64,000 bases of DNA from Colwellia psychrerythraea 34H. Lineage in GTDB: Bacteria > Pseudomonadota > Gammaproteobacteria > Enterobacterales > Alteromonadaceae. A program made the position numbers and the translations under genes. The DNA lies in contig NC_003910.7 in assembly GCF_000012325.1 (NCBI RefSeq), positions 1,488,001 to 1,552,000 on the forward strand, given 5' to 3'. The notes under the pieces were generated by a model that searched no databases, was not told where the DNA came from, and was given only the letters and a program-made list of their open reading frames with translations. This document shows, one piece after another, positions 8,368 to 16,232 of the stretch (positions are counted from its first letter, which is position 1; the number at the start of each line of letters is the position of its first letter).

Positions 8368-9431
8368 CAAAAAATATAGCGCAAGCAGCTGTAAAATTTG
8401 AACAATGGCAGCCAAAAATTGAGCAAGAAAGTTATTTAACCATTAATTCCCTTGAGTGCCATACCGGTGGTGAGCCATTGCGTATTATCACCAGTGGTTT
8501 TCCTGTATTAAAAGGCAATACCATTTTGGCAAAAGCAAATGATTGTAAGCAAAACTATGATCAACTTCGTCGAGCATTGATGTTTGAGCCTCGGGGGCAT
8601 GCTGATATGTATGGCGCTATTATTACTGACGCTGAGCGAGACGATAGCCACTTTGGTGCTGTGTTTATTCATAACGAAGGTTATAGCAGTATGTGTGGTC
8701 ATGCAGTTATAGCTTTGACAAAAACTGCGGTAGAGTCAGGTGTAGTTGCCAGAACAGGCGATGTTACTCAAGTTGTTATCGATGTACCTTGTGGACAGAT
8801 TTACGCAATGGCTTATAGCCACAATAATGTAGTGAAACACGTTAGCTTTCAATGCGTACCTTCATTTGTTTATGCCAAAGATCAACAGGTTGAGGTTGAT
8901 GGCATTGGCATGGTTCAGTTTGATATTGCTTACGGTGGTGCTTTTTATGCTTATGTACAAGCCTCTTCTCTTGGTTTGTCATTGGTGCCTGAGCAACAAG
9001 AAAAGCTCATAGCGTATGGCCGAAAAATCAAACAAGCCATTATTCCTCAGTTTGAAATTAATCATCCAACGACCGCAGAATTGAGTTTTTTATATGGCGT
9101 TATTTTTATTGATGACTCACCGAATCAAGATGTGCATTCACGCAATGTCTGTATTTTTGCTGATGGCGAATTAGATAGGAGTCCTACTGGCAGTGGGGTT
9201 AGTGGACGTATCGCTTTGCATCATGCCAAACAGCAAATAGTTTTAAATGAAACGATTACCATAGAGAGCATTTTAGCGAGTTCGTTTAGTGTCCGAGCTA
9301 TTGAAACAGTATGCTTTGCCGGTTTTGATGCGGTGATTCCTGAGGTAACAGGCGATGCCTATGTCTGTGGTAAAGGCCAGTGGTTTATTAACGCTGAAGA
9401 TCCGTTGAAATATGGTTTTTTATTAAGATAA
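8364..9431 (+). CDS. trans-3-hydroxy-L-proline dehydratase (proline racemase family, Cys/Thr type)
   Basis: A 355-residue paralogue of the upstream epimerase with the same fold. Cys111 is kept in SSMCGHAV, but the second catalytic position is Thr275 in DRSPTGSGVSG. The Cys-to-Thr change is the known hallmark of trans-3-hydroxy-L-proline dehydratases, which give 1-pyrroline-2-carboxylate. The downstream ornithine-cyclodeaminase-type reductase would then make L-proline. An N-terminal extension of about 25 residues precedes the conserved fold (TINSLECHTGGEPLR). The ATG overlaps the stop of the small upstream frame. Confidence 0.85.
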   Translation: MTKNIAQAAVKFEQWQPKIEQESYLTINSLECHTGGEPLRIITSGFPVLKGNTILAKANDCKQNYDQLRRALMFEPRGHADMYGAIITDAERDDSHFGAVFIHNEGYSSMCGHAVIALTKTAVESGVVARTGDVTQVVIDVPCGQIYAMAYSHNNVVKHVSFQCVPSFVYAKDQQVEVDGIGMVQFDIAYGGAFYAYVQASSLGLSLVPEQQEKLIAYGRKIKQAIIPQFEINHPTTAELSFLYGVIFIDDSPNQDVHSRNVCIFADGELDRSPTGSGVSGRIALHHAKQQIVLNETITIESILASSFSVRAIETVCFAGFDAVIPEVTGDAYVCGKGQWFINAEDPLKYGFLLR

Positions 9432-9482
9432 TCAAATAAATATATATTTAAAAAATTAGAACTAAAATATTTAAGGAGTATT

Positions 9483-10565
9483 ATGAACTTAACAAGATTA
9501 CGAGAGAAAATATTAAACAAGTCTCACAGTGCCATGTTGATCTTTAGTGATATCAATATCAGTTACCTTTCAACTTTTACTGGCCATGCAGCGACCATTT
9601 TATTGACCAGCAAAGGCAACTATTTACTGACTGATTACCGTTACTTTGAGCAAGCCAAAACACAAGCCAGCCACTTTAACGTTATTTGCCGAGATAGAGC
9701 CAATCAAAGTTTAGCTTCGCTGATTGAAGACTTGTTATTTCAAGATGATTGTCAAAGCCTTAGTTTTGAAAGTGAACATATTAGTGTGATGCAATGGCAA
9801 CAGATTCATCAACAGATCAGCCAATTAACGAAGTTGAGCCAAATAGAAGCTGTTAGTGGCGCCGTTGAAGCACTACGATTTATTAAATCGACCAGTGAAA
9901 TTTCTTCGATTGAGCAAGCAGCAAAAATAGCAGACACAGCTTTAGCTGCCATGCTTAATTCAGTTAAAGCGGGTGTTACTGAGCGAGAACTGGCCATTGA
10001 ACTAGATTATCAAATGGCGAAACTTGGCTCAGAAGAAGTATCTTTTGCCACCATTTTATTATTTGGTGAGCGCAGTGCTTTGCCTCACGGTATTCCGTCA
10101 GACAAGCAATTAAAGCTTGGTGATATCATCTTAATTGATTTTGGCGCTGTGGTTAATGGTTATCGCTCAGATATGACACGTACCTTTGTTTTTGGTCAAG
10201 CAAGTGCAGAGCAAAAACATATCTATCAATTGGTGCAATCAGCACAGCAAGCGGCAATTGATGCAGTTTATGAAGGTGTATTAGGCAGTCATTTATATCA
10301 ACAATCAGCAAACATATTACTCAACAGTGAATATAAAAAATACGCAGGAGAAGGCTTAGGACATGGAGTAGGTTTAGTGTTACATGAACAACCATTCATT
10401 GGACCTGACTGTCATACGACTATTGAGAAAGGTTGCGTTATTACCATCGAACCGGGTATTTACATTCCTGGTTGGGGTGGTATACGCATAGAAGATGATG
10501 TGGTGTTAACTGATGAGGGTTTAAAAATACTGACTAAATCGCCTAAGGGGTTGATTGAACTCTAG
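9483..10565 (+). CDS. M24-family Xaa-Pro aminopeptidase/dipeptidase
   Basis: A 360-residue creatinase-fold peptidase. An N-terminal creatinase-like domain (about residues 1-130) precedes the pita-bread catalytic domain. Metal-ligand motifs are visible in order: Asp in ILIDFGAVVNGYRSDMT (two Asp), His in GEGLGHGVGLVLHE, Glu in ITIEPGIYIPG, and Glu in GIRIEDDV. Such enzymes cleave the bond next to proline or hydroxyproline in short cytoplasmic peptides, supplying free imino acids to this pathway. AAGGAG lies just before the ATG. A class B repeat element follows before the next gene. Confidence 0.87.
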   Translation: MNLTRLREKILNKSHSAMLIFSDINISYLSTFTGHAATILLTSKGNYLLTDYRYFEQAKTQASHFNVICRDRANQSLASLIEDLLFQDDCQSLSFESEHISVMQWQQIHQQISQLTKLSQIEAVSGAVEALRFIKSTSEISSIEQAAKIADTALAAMLNSVKAGVTERELAIELDYQMAKLGSEEVSFATILLFGERSALPHGIPSDKQLKLGDIILIDFGAVVNGYRSDMTRTFVFGQASAEQKHIYQLVQSAQQAAIDAVYEGVLGSHLYQQSANILLNSEYKKYAGEGLGHGVGLVLHEQPFIGPDCHTTIEKGCVITIEPGIYIPGWGGIRIEDDVVLTDEGLKILTKSPKGLIEL

Positions 10566-10581
10566 CGAATTTTTACCCAAT

Positions 10582-10847
10582 GATACCAAGTCAAATAAGT
10601 TTGCTCCCACTCAGAGCTTGTCAGCAGCTTGAGAACAAATATAATTTTTTTATGTATAGTTATTCTATCTTAAGGGAATTATGTGCGGTTATCAGGTTGC
10701 TGACAAACTCCCAAAGGGCGAGTTTAAAAGGCTTACATGCCACGTTATTAATTTTGAAAAGGGAAGAACCATTATCTTCAATCAATGCCTTGCCTCTAAG
10801 CCTTTTAAGTCTCGCTGTGTGTGATCATACTTACTTGAATTGGTATA
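10582..10847. repeat. TIR-bounded dispersed element, class B copy 1
   Basis: Terminal inverted repeats read ATACCAAGTCAAATAAGT at the left and ...ACTTACTTGAATTGGTATA at the right. An inner inverted pair TTAAAAGGCTTA / TAAGCCTTTTAA encloses the shared core (GTTATTAATTTTGA ... CAATCAATGCCTTGCC). A frame of about 100 codons runs through it but lacks coding character. The second class B copy is at 19971-20284. Confidence 0.78.
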
Positions 10848-10884
10848 ACTACTTTACAACATTAACAGTGAAAATGAGATCTCG

Positions 10885-11835
10885 ATGAAAATTATTAGCG
10901 CCGAACAAGTCCACCAAAACCTAAACTTTGAAGAGTTGATCCCTTTACTAAAACAGAGTTTTAGTCGCCCATTTAGTATGCCTCAGCGTCAGGTTTACTC
11001 ACTAGCGCCTGAGCAAAGTGAAAATCATGATGCGTTTGCCTTATTACCTTCATGGAATGAAGAAGTGATTGGTAATAAAGCTTTCACTTACTTTCCTGAC
11101 AACGCGAAAAAGCATGATTTACCGGGTTTGTTTTCGAAAATAATGCTGTTTAAACGCCAAACAGGTGAGCCGTTAGCACTGGTTGATGGCACCAGTGTTA
11201 CGTATTGGCGAACAGCAGCTATTTCAGCATTAGCCAGCCAATTACTTTCTCGAAAAAATAGCCAACATCTGATGTTATTTGGTACCGGAAATCTAGCAAG
11301 TTATTTAGTAAAAGCGCATTTAACTGTGCGAGATATTAAGCAAGTTACTCTGTGGGGACGTAATGCAAAAAAAGTTAGCAAACTGATTGCAGACTTTAGT
11401 ATTTTGTATCCAGCTGTTACGTTTAAAACCAGTGTTGATGTCAATGCTGAGGTAGCAAGTGCTGATATTATTTGCTGTGCAACGGGGGCAAAAACACCTC
11501 TTTTTGATGGGAATAGCGTGAGTGCAGGTTGTCATATTGATTGCTTAGGTAATCACATGACTGATGCGCGTGAATGCGATACAACAACAATATTACGCGC
11601 TAGGGTATTTGTTGATAGTTTAACGAATACCTTAAATGAAGCGGGTGAATTACTTATCCCTATGGCAGAAGATGCTTTTAACAAGGATGAGATTGTAGGC
11701 GAATTAGCTGACATGTGTAAAACGCCATCAATGCTGCGCCAATCAAGCGATGAAATAACGTTATTTAAGTCTGTGGGCACAGCGATTAGTGATTTAGTAG
11801 CGGCACATAGCGTAGTAGAAAAGTTAGCAGATTAA
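10885..11835 (+). CDS. Ornithine cyclodeaminase/mu-crystallin family, probable 1-pyrroline-2-carboxylate reductase
   Basis: A 316-residue protein with the Rossmann motif LFGTGNLASYLVKAH followed by LWGRN, and the substrate-binding region QVYSLAPE...NKAFTYFPDN typical of the family. Family members near trans-3-hydroxyproline dehydratases reduce 1-pyrroline-2-carboxylate to L-proline with NAD(P)H. That gives the cluster a second branch, 3-hydroxyproline to proline. True ornithine cyclodeaminase is less likely in this context. It is followed by a long hairpin at 11847-11889. Confidence 0.83.
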   Translation: MKIISAEQVHQNLNFEELIPLLKQSFSRPFSMPQRQVYSLAPEQSENHDAFALLPSWNEEVIGNKAFTYFPDNAKKHDLPGLFSKIMLFKRQTGEPLALVDGTSVTYWRTAAISALASQLLSRKNSQHLMLFGTGNLASYLVKAHLTVRDIKQVTLWGRNAKKVSKLIADFSILYPAVTFKTSVDVNAEVASADIICCATGAKTPLFDGNSVSAGCHIDCLGNHMTDARECDTTTILRARVFVDSLTNTLNEAGELLIPMAEDAFNKDEIVGELADMCKTPSMLRQSSDEITLFKSVGTAISDLVAAHSVVEKLAD

Positions 11836-11846
11836 TTTATGTAAAA

Positions 11847-11889
11847 AGCATCACTATTGCAATGAAATTTCAATGTAATTAGTGATGCT
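11847..11889 (+). terminator. Long hairpin, probable end of the hydroxyproline operon
   Basis: AGCATCACTA (11847-11856) pairs perfectly with TAGTGATGCT (11880-11889), and the enclosed sequence is itself nearly palindromic. There is no clear T-run, so termination is probable rather than certain. Confidence 0.5.
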
Positions 11890-12109
11890 GTATGGTGCTG
11901 TATAATGGTTTGTTATAATTCAATAGTTACCATGTAGGGACTGTCCAGAGTAGCGATAAAGTCTACAGGAACTCCAACCGTGGAGGTTAACTTTCAGAAC
12001 ACAGAGTCGGCATAAATATCAAGATTCTATGGAGTAGCTGGGCAAAAATGCCATACACTTTGTTCTCATTGGTACGTCATAAAGGCAGTTAAAGGTTTTA
12101 GCAAGTTCA
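11890..12109. other. Intergenic gap without a recognisable gene
   Basis: No coding frame or convincing RNA gene is seen. A small CTCC/GGAG hairpin (about 11972-11987) is the only structure noted. Confidence 0.4.
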
Positions 12110-12382
12110 TTATTCGACTAGACCATTGCGTTTTAAGCCACGTCTTACATTTTTACAAAGTTTACCTAATTGTGATATTTCACCAAATTTGGGTACAACG
12201 TGATTATCAAGTTTTGACTCCCAGTCACAAAGTTCAGTATCAACAATCTCTAATAGCTTTTTAGGGCAGCCAATACAGGATATACCACAAATATTTGCCT
12301 CTGGAACGTTAAAAGGAAAGTCACCCCTTACTTCAGTAATTAGCTTTTTCATCGCACTAGTGCAATCTGGCTTTTTAGTCAT
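12110..12382 (-). CDS. Small Cys-rich protein, function unknown
   Basis: A 90-residue protein with six cysteines (7, 32, 36, 39, 52, 76). The central block ICGISCIGCPKKL gives a C-x3-C-x2-C spacing that could bind a metal or Fe-S cluster. There is no signal peptide or membrane segment. GAGGT lies seven bases before the ATG, supporting a real gene. It sits convergent to the reductase gene and divergent from the LysR gene. I do not recognise the family. Confidence 0.65.
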   Translation of the reverse strand: MTKKPDCTSAMKKLITEVRGDFPFNVPEANICGISCIGCPKKLLEIVDTELCDWESKLDNHVVPKFGEISQLGKLCKNVRRGLKRNGLVE

Positions 12383-12521
12383 AGATATTACCTCATAGCT
12401 TTACTCATTGAGCTATTTTACATCATTGCGGAATAAGCTATCAAGAATGCTGTAAGCAAACTACCTTTGTTTTTATTGCAAAGATGAATTACTGTTCACT
12501 ACTTATTACATAGGTAAGGTA

Positions 12522-13424
12522 ATGCAAATGAGCATGTTAACACGACTCCACTACTTTAATTGTGTAGTAGAGACTGGCAGTATTTCAAAGGCAAGTCGAA
12601 TATTTGATGTGCAACCTTCATCAATATCAAGACAGTTAACAGCTCTTGAGAAAGAGCTAGGGGTATTATTACTCAAGAGAACAAGCCGAAATATTGGTCT
12701 TACTGAAGCAGGACAAACCTACTACAAGTACTCACAAAAAATAGTCTCAGATCTTGATGAAGCAAGATGCGCGGTGAACGACTTGCAGCAAAAACCCAAA
12801 GGGAACTTAAAAGTCAGTATGGCAGTTGGTTTTGCTGAGTGCTGTATTTTACCCATGATTCCTACTTTTACTAAATTATACCCAGAAATAAACTTAGAAT
12901 TAGAAATGACAGGTCGAGTTGTTGATTTAGTAGAAGAGAATGTCGATGTCGCAATCAGAACGGGTCGCCTGCGAGACTCTAATTTAATTGCTCTTAAATT
13001 AACGAGCAATAATTTTTTGTTATGCGCTAGCCCACAGTACATTACTGAGCACGGGACCCCAAAATCACCTTTTAATCTGACTGATTTTGAGTGTATTCGT
13101 TATGAATACGCTGGTTGGCGTGATTGGTATCTTATGAACGATAAGCCTACAAAATTAACGATAAAAAGTGGGTTAACTGTTCGTTCAATAAATGGTCAAA
13201 AACAATTGATTTTGAATCATGCGGGCCTTGCTTTAATGCCAAAATGGTCAGTAATCAATGAACTTGATAATGGCACACTAGTACAGGTACTCGAGCAAAA
13301 TATATTTAGTCCGTATGAAAGTATGAGTTCAACCTATGCAATTTATTTAAAGCGAGAACTTATCTCACCAAAAGTAAGAGTGTTTATAGATTTTATTAAG
13401 GATCATATTGATTACAATTCGTAA
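12522..13424 (+). CDS. LysR-family transcriptional regulator
   Basis: A 300-residue regulator. An N-terminal winged helix-turn-helix (about residues 5-65, with SISKASRIFDVQPSSISRQL and LLLKRTSRNIGLTEAG) is followed by a LysR substrate-binding domain (about 90-295). The pattern is nearest to the CrgA/DsdC-like subgroup with DLVEENVDVAIRTG. It lies between the catabolic operon and the collagenase gene and may control one of them; no ligand can be read from sequence. Alternative starts at 12528 and 12534 are possible. A bidirectional terminator follows. Confidence 0.88.
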   Translation: MQMSMLTRLHYFNCVVETGSISKASRIFDVQPSSISRQLTALEKELGVLLLKRTSRNIGLTEAGQTYYKYSQKIVSDLDEARCAVNDLQQKPKGNLKVSMAVGFAECCILPMIPTFTKLYPEINLELEMTGRVVDLVEENVDVAIRTGRLRDSNLIALKLTSNNFLLCASPQYITEHGTPKSPFNLTDFECIRYEYAGWRDWYLMNDKPTKLTIKSGLTVRSINGQKQLILNHAGLALMPKWSVINELDNGTLVQVLEQNIFSPYESMSSTYAIYLKRELISPKVRVFIDFIKDHIDYNS

Positions 13425-13487
13425 TGTTATAACCATATATTTTTTTGTGTGTTGTCTACCTATCATTAAGCTATTTTACTCAACAAC

Positions 13488-13520
13488 AAAGGCGCTAACT
13501 TTATTTGCATTAGCGCCTTT
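13488..13520. terminator. Bidirectional terminator between LysR and collagenase genes
   Basis: AAAGGCGCTAA (13488-13498) pairs with TTAGCGCCTTT (13510-13520) over an 11-nt loop. It lies between convergent genes, with short A/T runs on the outer sides. Confidence 0.8.
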
Positions 13521-13590
13521 ATTCTCAATATTTTATGTCGTTAGCTCTGAACTTAGCTACTAATACAGGTTTTAATACGTATTAGTTATC

Positions 13591-14559
13591 TTATGTAGTC
13601 GCTTTGCCCGCATTGTTTTTTTCTTCAACAAGACTGTCTAACCAAGTAAACCATTGTTGATCCATTGATGTTGACCAAGAACGCATTAATGCTTGATATC
13701 CAGCCCAATCACCTCGGCGAGATAATGCCAAGCTCTCTTCGACTTTATCGCGATGGTTTTCCATCATAAAGCGTACTGCTAAATATCCCCAACGATAAAC
13801 ACGATCGCTACCATTATTTTGATTGTAGCTAGTGTTAAATAGTTCACTTAACGGATACGTTTTACTGCTTGCTACTATTATTGCTTTTGGATTGTTTTTA
13901 CCCCAAGCAATATATTCAGCAACCCCTTCGGACCACCAAACGCCGTGCGGATATGATGAGTTAGGTGTAGGGCAAAACTCAGGGCCAGCATGATCATCAT
14001 GTAAACCGTTACAATAATCACCATAGCGATTAAAACGACCATCGAGATAATGAATATATTCATGGGATAAATTCCATAAACCCCCATTACGCTCGTAGGC
14101 GACAAACTCAGCGTGGTTACCTGGTCTCTCTGGGTAGCCTTCTAAGTACATGCCGCCATTATTAGTAGGCATAGTAAAATGTTCAGTGGCATATTTTACG
14201 TATTCTGCATTTGAACTATAAAAGTTCGCGCGTAGGCTAATGTTATGATCATCACGAACAGGTTTATTGCGGGTATTGAAAGTTTGATGAAACTTATCCT
14301 CTTGGGCGATAAGCTCCTTGCAGGCCTTTCTCACTTTATCACGAGACAATGCTTGTGAGCGGAGAGTAATCGAGTTGTTGCAATGGTGTACTTGCTTAAG
14401 TACCTGTTCAACACCAGCCAGTTGTTCAATGGCCGTTGCTTTGTTCTGTACAACAGCAGCAGGAGTCTCATTTGCCATCGATGAATCCGCAATAAAGTAG
14501 GCAGCCAAAGCGAAACTACAACTTAAAACAGTAATTAGTGGGGGTTTAGCATTCTTCAT
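13591..14559 (-). CDS. Secreted M9-type collagenase-like metalloprotease, short form
   Basis: A 322-residue protein with a signal peptide (hydrophobic residues 8-24, likely cut after SSMA at 29). The zinc motif HEYIH (166-170) sits in WNLSHEYIHYLDGRF, and the third ligand is probably the glutamate of WWSEGVAEY (about 211). NNGGMYLEG upstream of the zinc site also matches Vibrio-type M9 collagenases. Those are usually 600-900 residues with an activator domain and C-terminal binding domains; here only the catalytic core is present and no remnants are seen next to it. It may cut collagen-like or gelatin peptides outside the cell, supplying the hydroxyproline pathway (inference). Confidence 0.8.
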   Translation of the reverse strand: MKNAKPPLITVLSCSFALAAYFIADSSMANETPAAVVQNKATAIEQLAGVEQVLKQVHHCNNSITLRSQALSRDKVRKACKELIAQEDKFHQTFNTRNKPVRDDHNISLRANFYSSNAEYVKYATEHFTMPTNNGGMYLEGYPERPGNHAEFVAYERNGGLWNLSHEYIHYLDGRFNRYGDYCNGLHDDHAGPEFCPTPNSSYPHGVWWSEGVAEYIAWGKNNPKAIIVASSKTYPLSELFNTSYNQNNGSDRVYRWGYLAVRFMMENHRDKVEESLALSRRGDWAGYQALMRSWSTSMDQQWFTWLDSLVEEKNNAGKATT

Positions 14560-14619
14560 CAGTATCTCTTTTACTTATTATTATTTTAGTCTATTGAGAT
14601 GGTGTGAGTCGCTCAAACG

Positions 14620-14760
14620 TCCCCACAGGGCTGGTTTATAAACGCTTTATGCTACGTTATTGATTTCGACAATAGAATAACTATTCTCTTCAATCAATGC
14701 CTTGCCTAAAGGCGTTTCTAATTCCAGCTGAAACCTGCATCTTCATGTGGCTTGGGTATA
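14620..14760. repeat. Class A element, right-hand part only
   Basis: It matches the right half of the copy at 28008-28273, including AAACGCTTTATGCT, GTTATTGATTTCGAC, CAATCAATGCCTTGCC and AAAGGCGTTTCTAATTCC, and ends at GGGTATA. The left terminal repeat is not recognisable. It lies between the collagenase and M24 genes. Confidence 0.7.
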
Positions 14761-14791
14761 GAACGACTTAACTTACTTATACGGATTGGTA

Positions 14792-16021
14792 TTATGCTTC
14801 ATAGCCAAAAGGATCATCGATTGAATGAGCCGGCTCACTAAACCATTTGGGACCTGTCTCTGTCATATAGAAATGATCTTCTAAGCGCACACCGAACTCA
14901 CCATAAAGACATAACATAGGCTCATTAGAAAAACACATGCCAGCAGCTAATGCTGTTTTATCGCCTCTGACTAAATATGGCCACTCATGAATGTCTAAAC
15001 CAACACCATGCCCAGTACGGTGCGGAAGCCCTGGAACTTGGTAGTCAGGACCGTAACCTTGCGTTTCAAGATAGTGGCGAGCAGCAATATCTACCGCTTC
15101 ACAAGCAGAGGAAATTTTTGCCGCAGAAAAACCTTGTGCTTGCGCTGTTTTTTCATGTAACCATACAGCGCGTTGTTTTTCTGTTGCTTCACCAAAGACA
15201 TAACTACGGGTTATATCTGAGTTATATCCCTGCACTAAACAACCGGTATCGATTAACACCATATCGTTAGTATCGAGAGTTTTAGGTTCTTTTACACCAT
15301 GAGGGTAGGCGGTGTCTTGGCCAAATAAAACGATGCAAAAAGATGAGCCCTTAGGCGCACCAAGTTTACGATGTGCTTTATTGATAAAGTCAGTGACTTG
15401 TGACGTTGTGATGCCAACGGTCAATATTTTGGCTACGGCTCGGTGCACAACCATGGTCATGTCTTTAGCACGTTGTAACAAGGCTATTTCACTCGCTGAT
15501 TTGATCATGCGACAGCCCGCGGTAATACTTTTACTGCTGGTGAAATCTAACGAGAGCTGTTGATCTTTCGCAGCGTTAATCATACCGTCAACAGCAAAAA
15601 AAGCGGTGGACTCATCAATGGCAAAAGTGCCTTGTGCGCAATTGTTTTTCTTTAATACATCAATAACTAGCTGGTAAGGTGATTCATGTTCGTGCCAGCT
15701 AGCCACTTCAGATTTGACTTGCATAAAGCCCGATAACGTACTTACTTCAAACCAAGGAGCGATATAAACTAAATCACCTTGAGCAGGTAAAATAGCCCCC
15801 ACTAATCGCTCTGATGAATACCAAACAGTACCGGTAAAGTAGGTTAAATTAGTCCCTGCATTGAGATACAAAGCGCTAATGTTTTGTTCACGCATTAGCT
15901 GTTGTGCTTTACTAATACGTTGTTGATATTCACCTAATGAGATAGGGGCTACATCAGCTGTCATATCGGTTAATTTATTTAATTCTATTTCGGCTGAAGA
16001 GCCGCCAATACCAATGGACAT
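14792..16021 (-). CDS. M24-family Xaa-Pro peptidase (second copy)
   Basis: A 409-residue creatinase/prolidase-fold peptidase, not closely similar to the one at 9483-10565. The N-terminal creatinase-like domain (about 25-170) precedes the catalytic domain. Metal ligands are visible in LIDTGCLVQGYNSDIT (Asp, Asp), HRTGHGVGLDIHEWP (His), FSNEPMLCLYG (Glu) and GVRLEDHFYM (Glu). AAAGGAAA precedes the ATG. It would cleave Xaa-Pro or Xaa-Hyp bonds of imported peptides. Its promoter carries the same operator-like sequence as the deaminase promoter, linking it to the hydroxyproline genes. Confidence 0.86.
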   Translation of the reverse strand: MSIGIGGSSAEIELNKLTDMTADVAPISLGEYQQRISKAQQLMREQNISALYLNAGTNLTYFTGTVWYSSERLVGAILPAQGDLVYIAPWFEVSTLSGFMQVKSEVASWHEHESPYQLVIDVLKKNNCAQGTFAIDESTAFFAVDGMINAAKDQQLSLDFTSSKSITAGCRMIKSASEIALLQRAKDMTMVVHRAVAKILTVGITTSQVTDFINKAHRKLGAPKGSSFCIVLFGQDTAYPHGVKEPKTLDTNDMVLIDTGCLVQGYNSDITRSYVFGEATEKQRAVWLHEKTAQAQGFSAAKISSACEAVDIAARHYLETQGYGPDYQVPGLPHRTGHGVGLDIHEWPYLVRGDKTALAAGMCFSNEPMLCLYGEFGVRLEDHFYMTETGPKWFSEPAHSIDDPFGYEA

Positions 16022-16124
16022 ATCATTTTCCTTTAAAAATTTAACGTTATTTGAAGTATATCTACTGAGTATTCAAGTACTAGTTTACGTTCTAGTTTAA
16101 GTACTCAATAATAAATTTAGGTAT

Positions 16125-16152
16125 ATTGTATACACTTTGCTCGGTGAAACAA
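16125..16152 (-). promoter_or_regulatory. Promoter of the second M24 gene with operator-like palindrome
   Basis: On the minus strand TTGTTT, a 16-bp spacer and TACAAT form a promoter about 105 bp upstream of the M24 start. The -10 lies in TGTATACAATA, sharing GTATACAAT with the site at 2504-2519 and the same 16-bp spacing. One half of the palindrome is degenerate here. Confidence 0.5.
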
Positions 16153-16232
16153 GACTTAATGTTAAGGGTTTTATCATTCAGAGTTATAACACTGAAAAGA
16201 CTTTAAAAAGGGGGATTCAGTTAAATGAAACG

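Noticed and set aside
10580..10888. A frame of about 100 codons upstream of the reductase gene
   Set aside because: It lies almost wholly inside the class B repeat element, has no ribosome site and no family motif.
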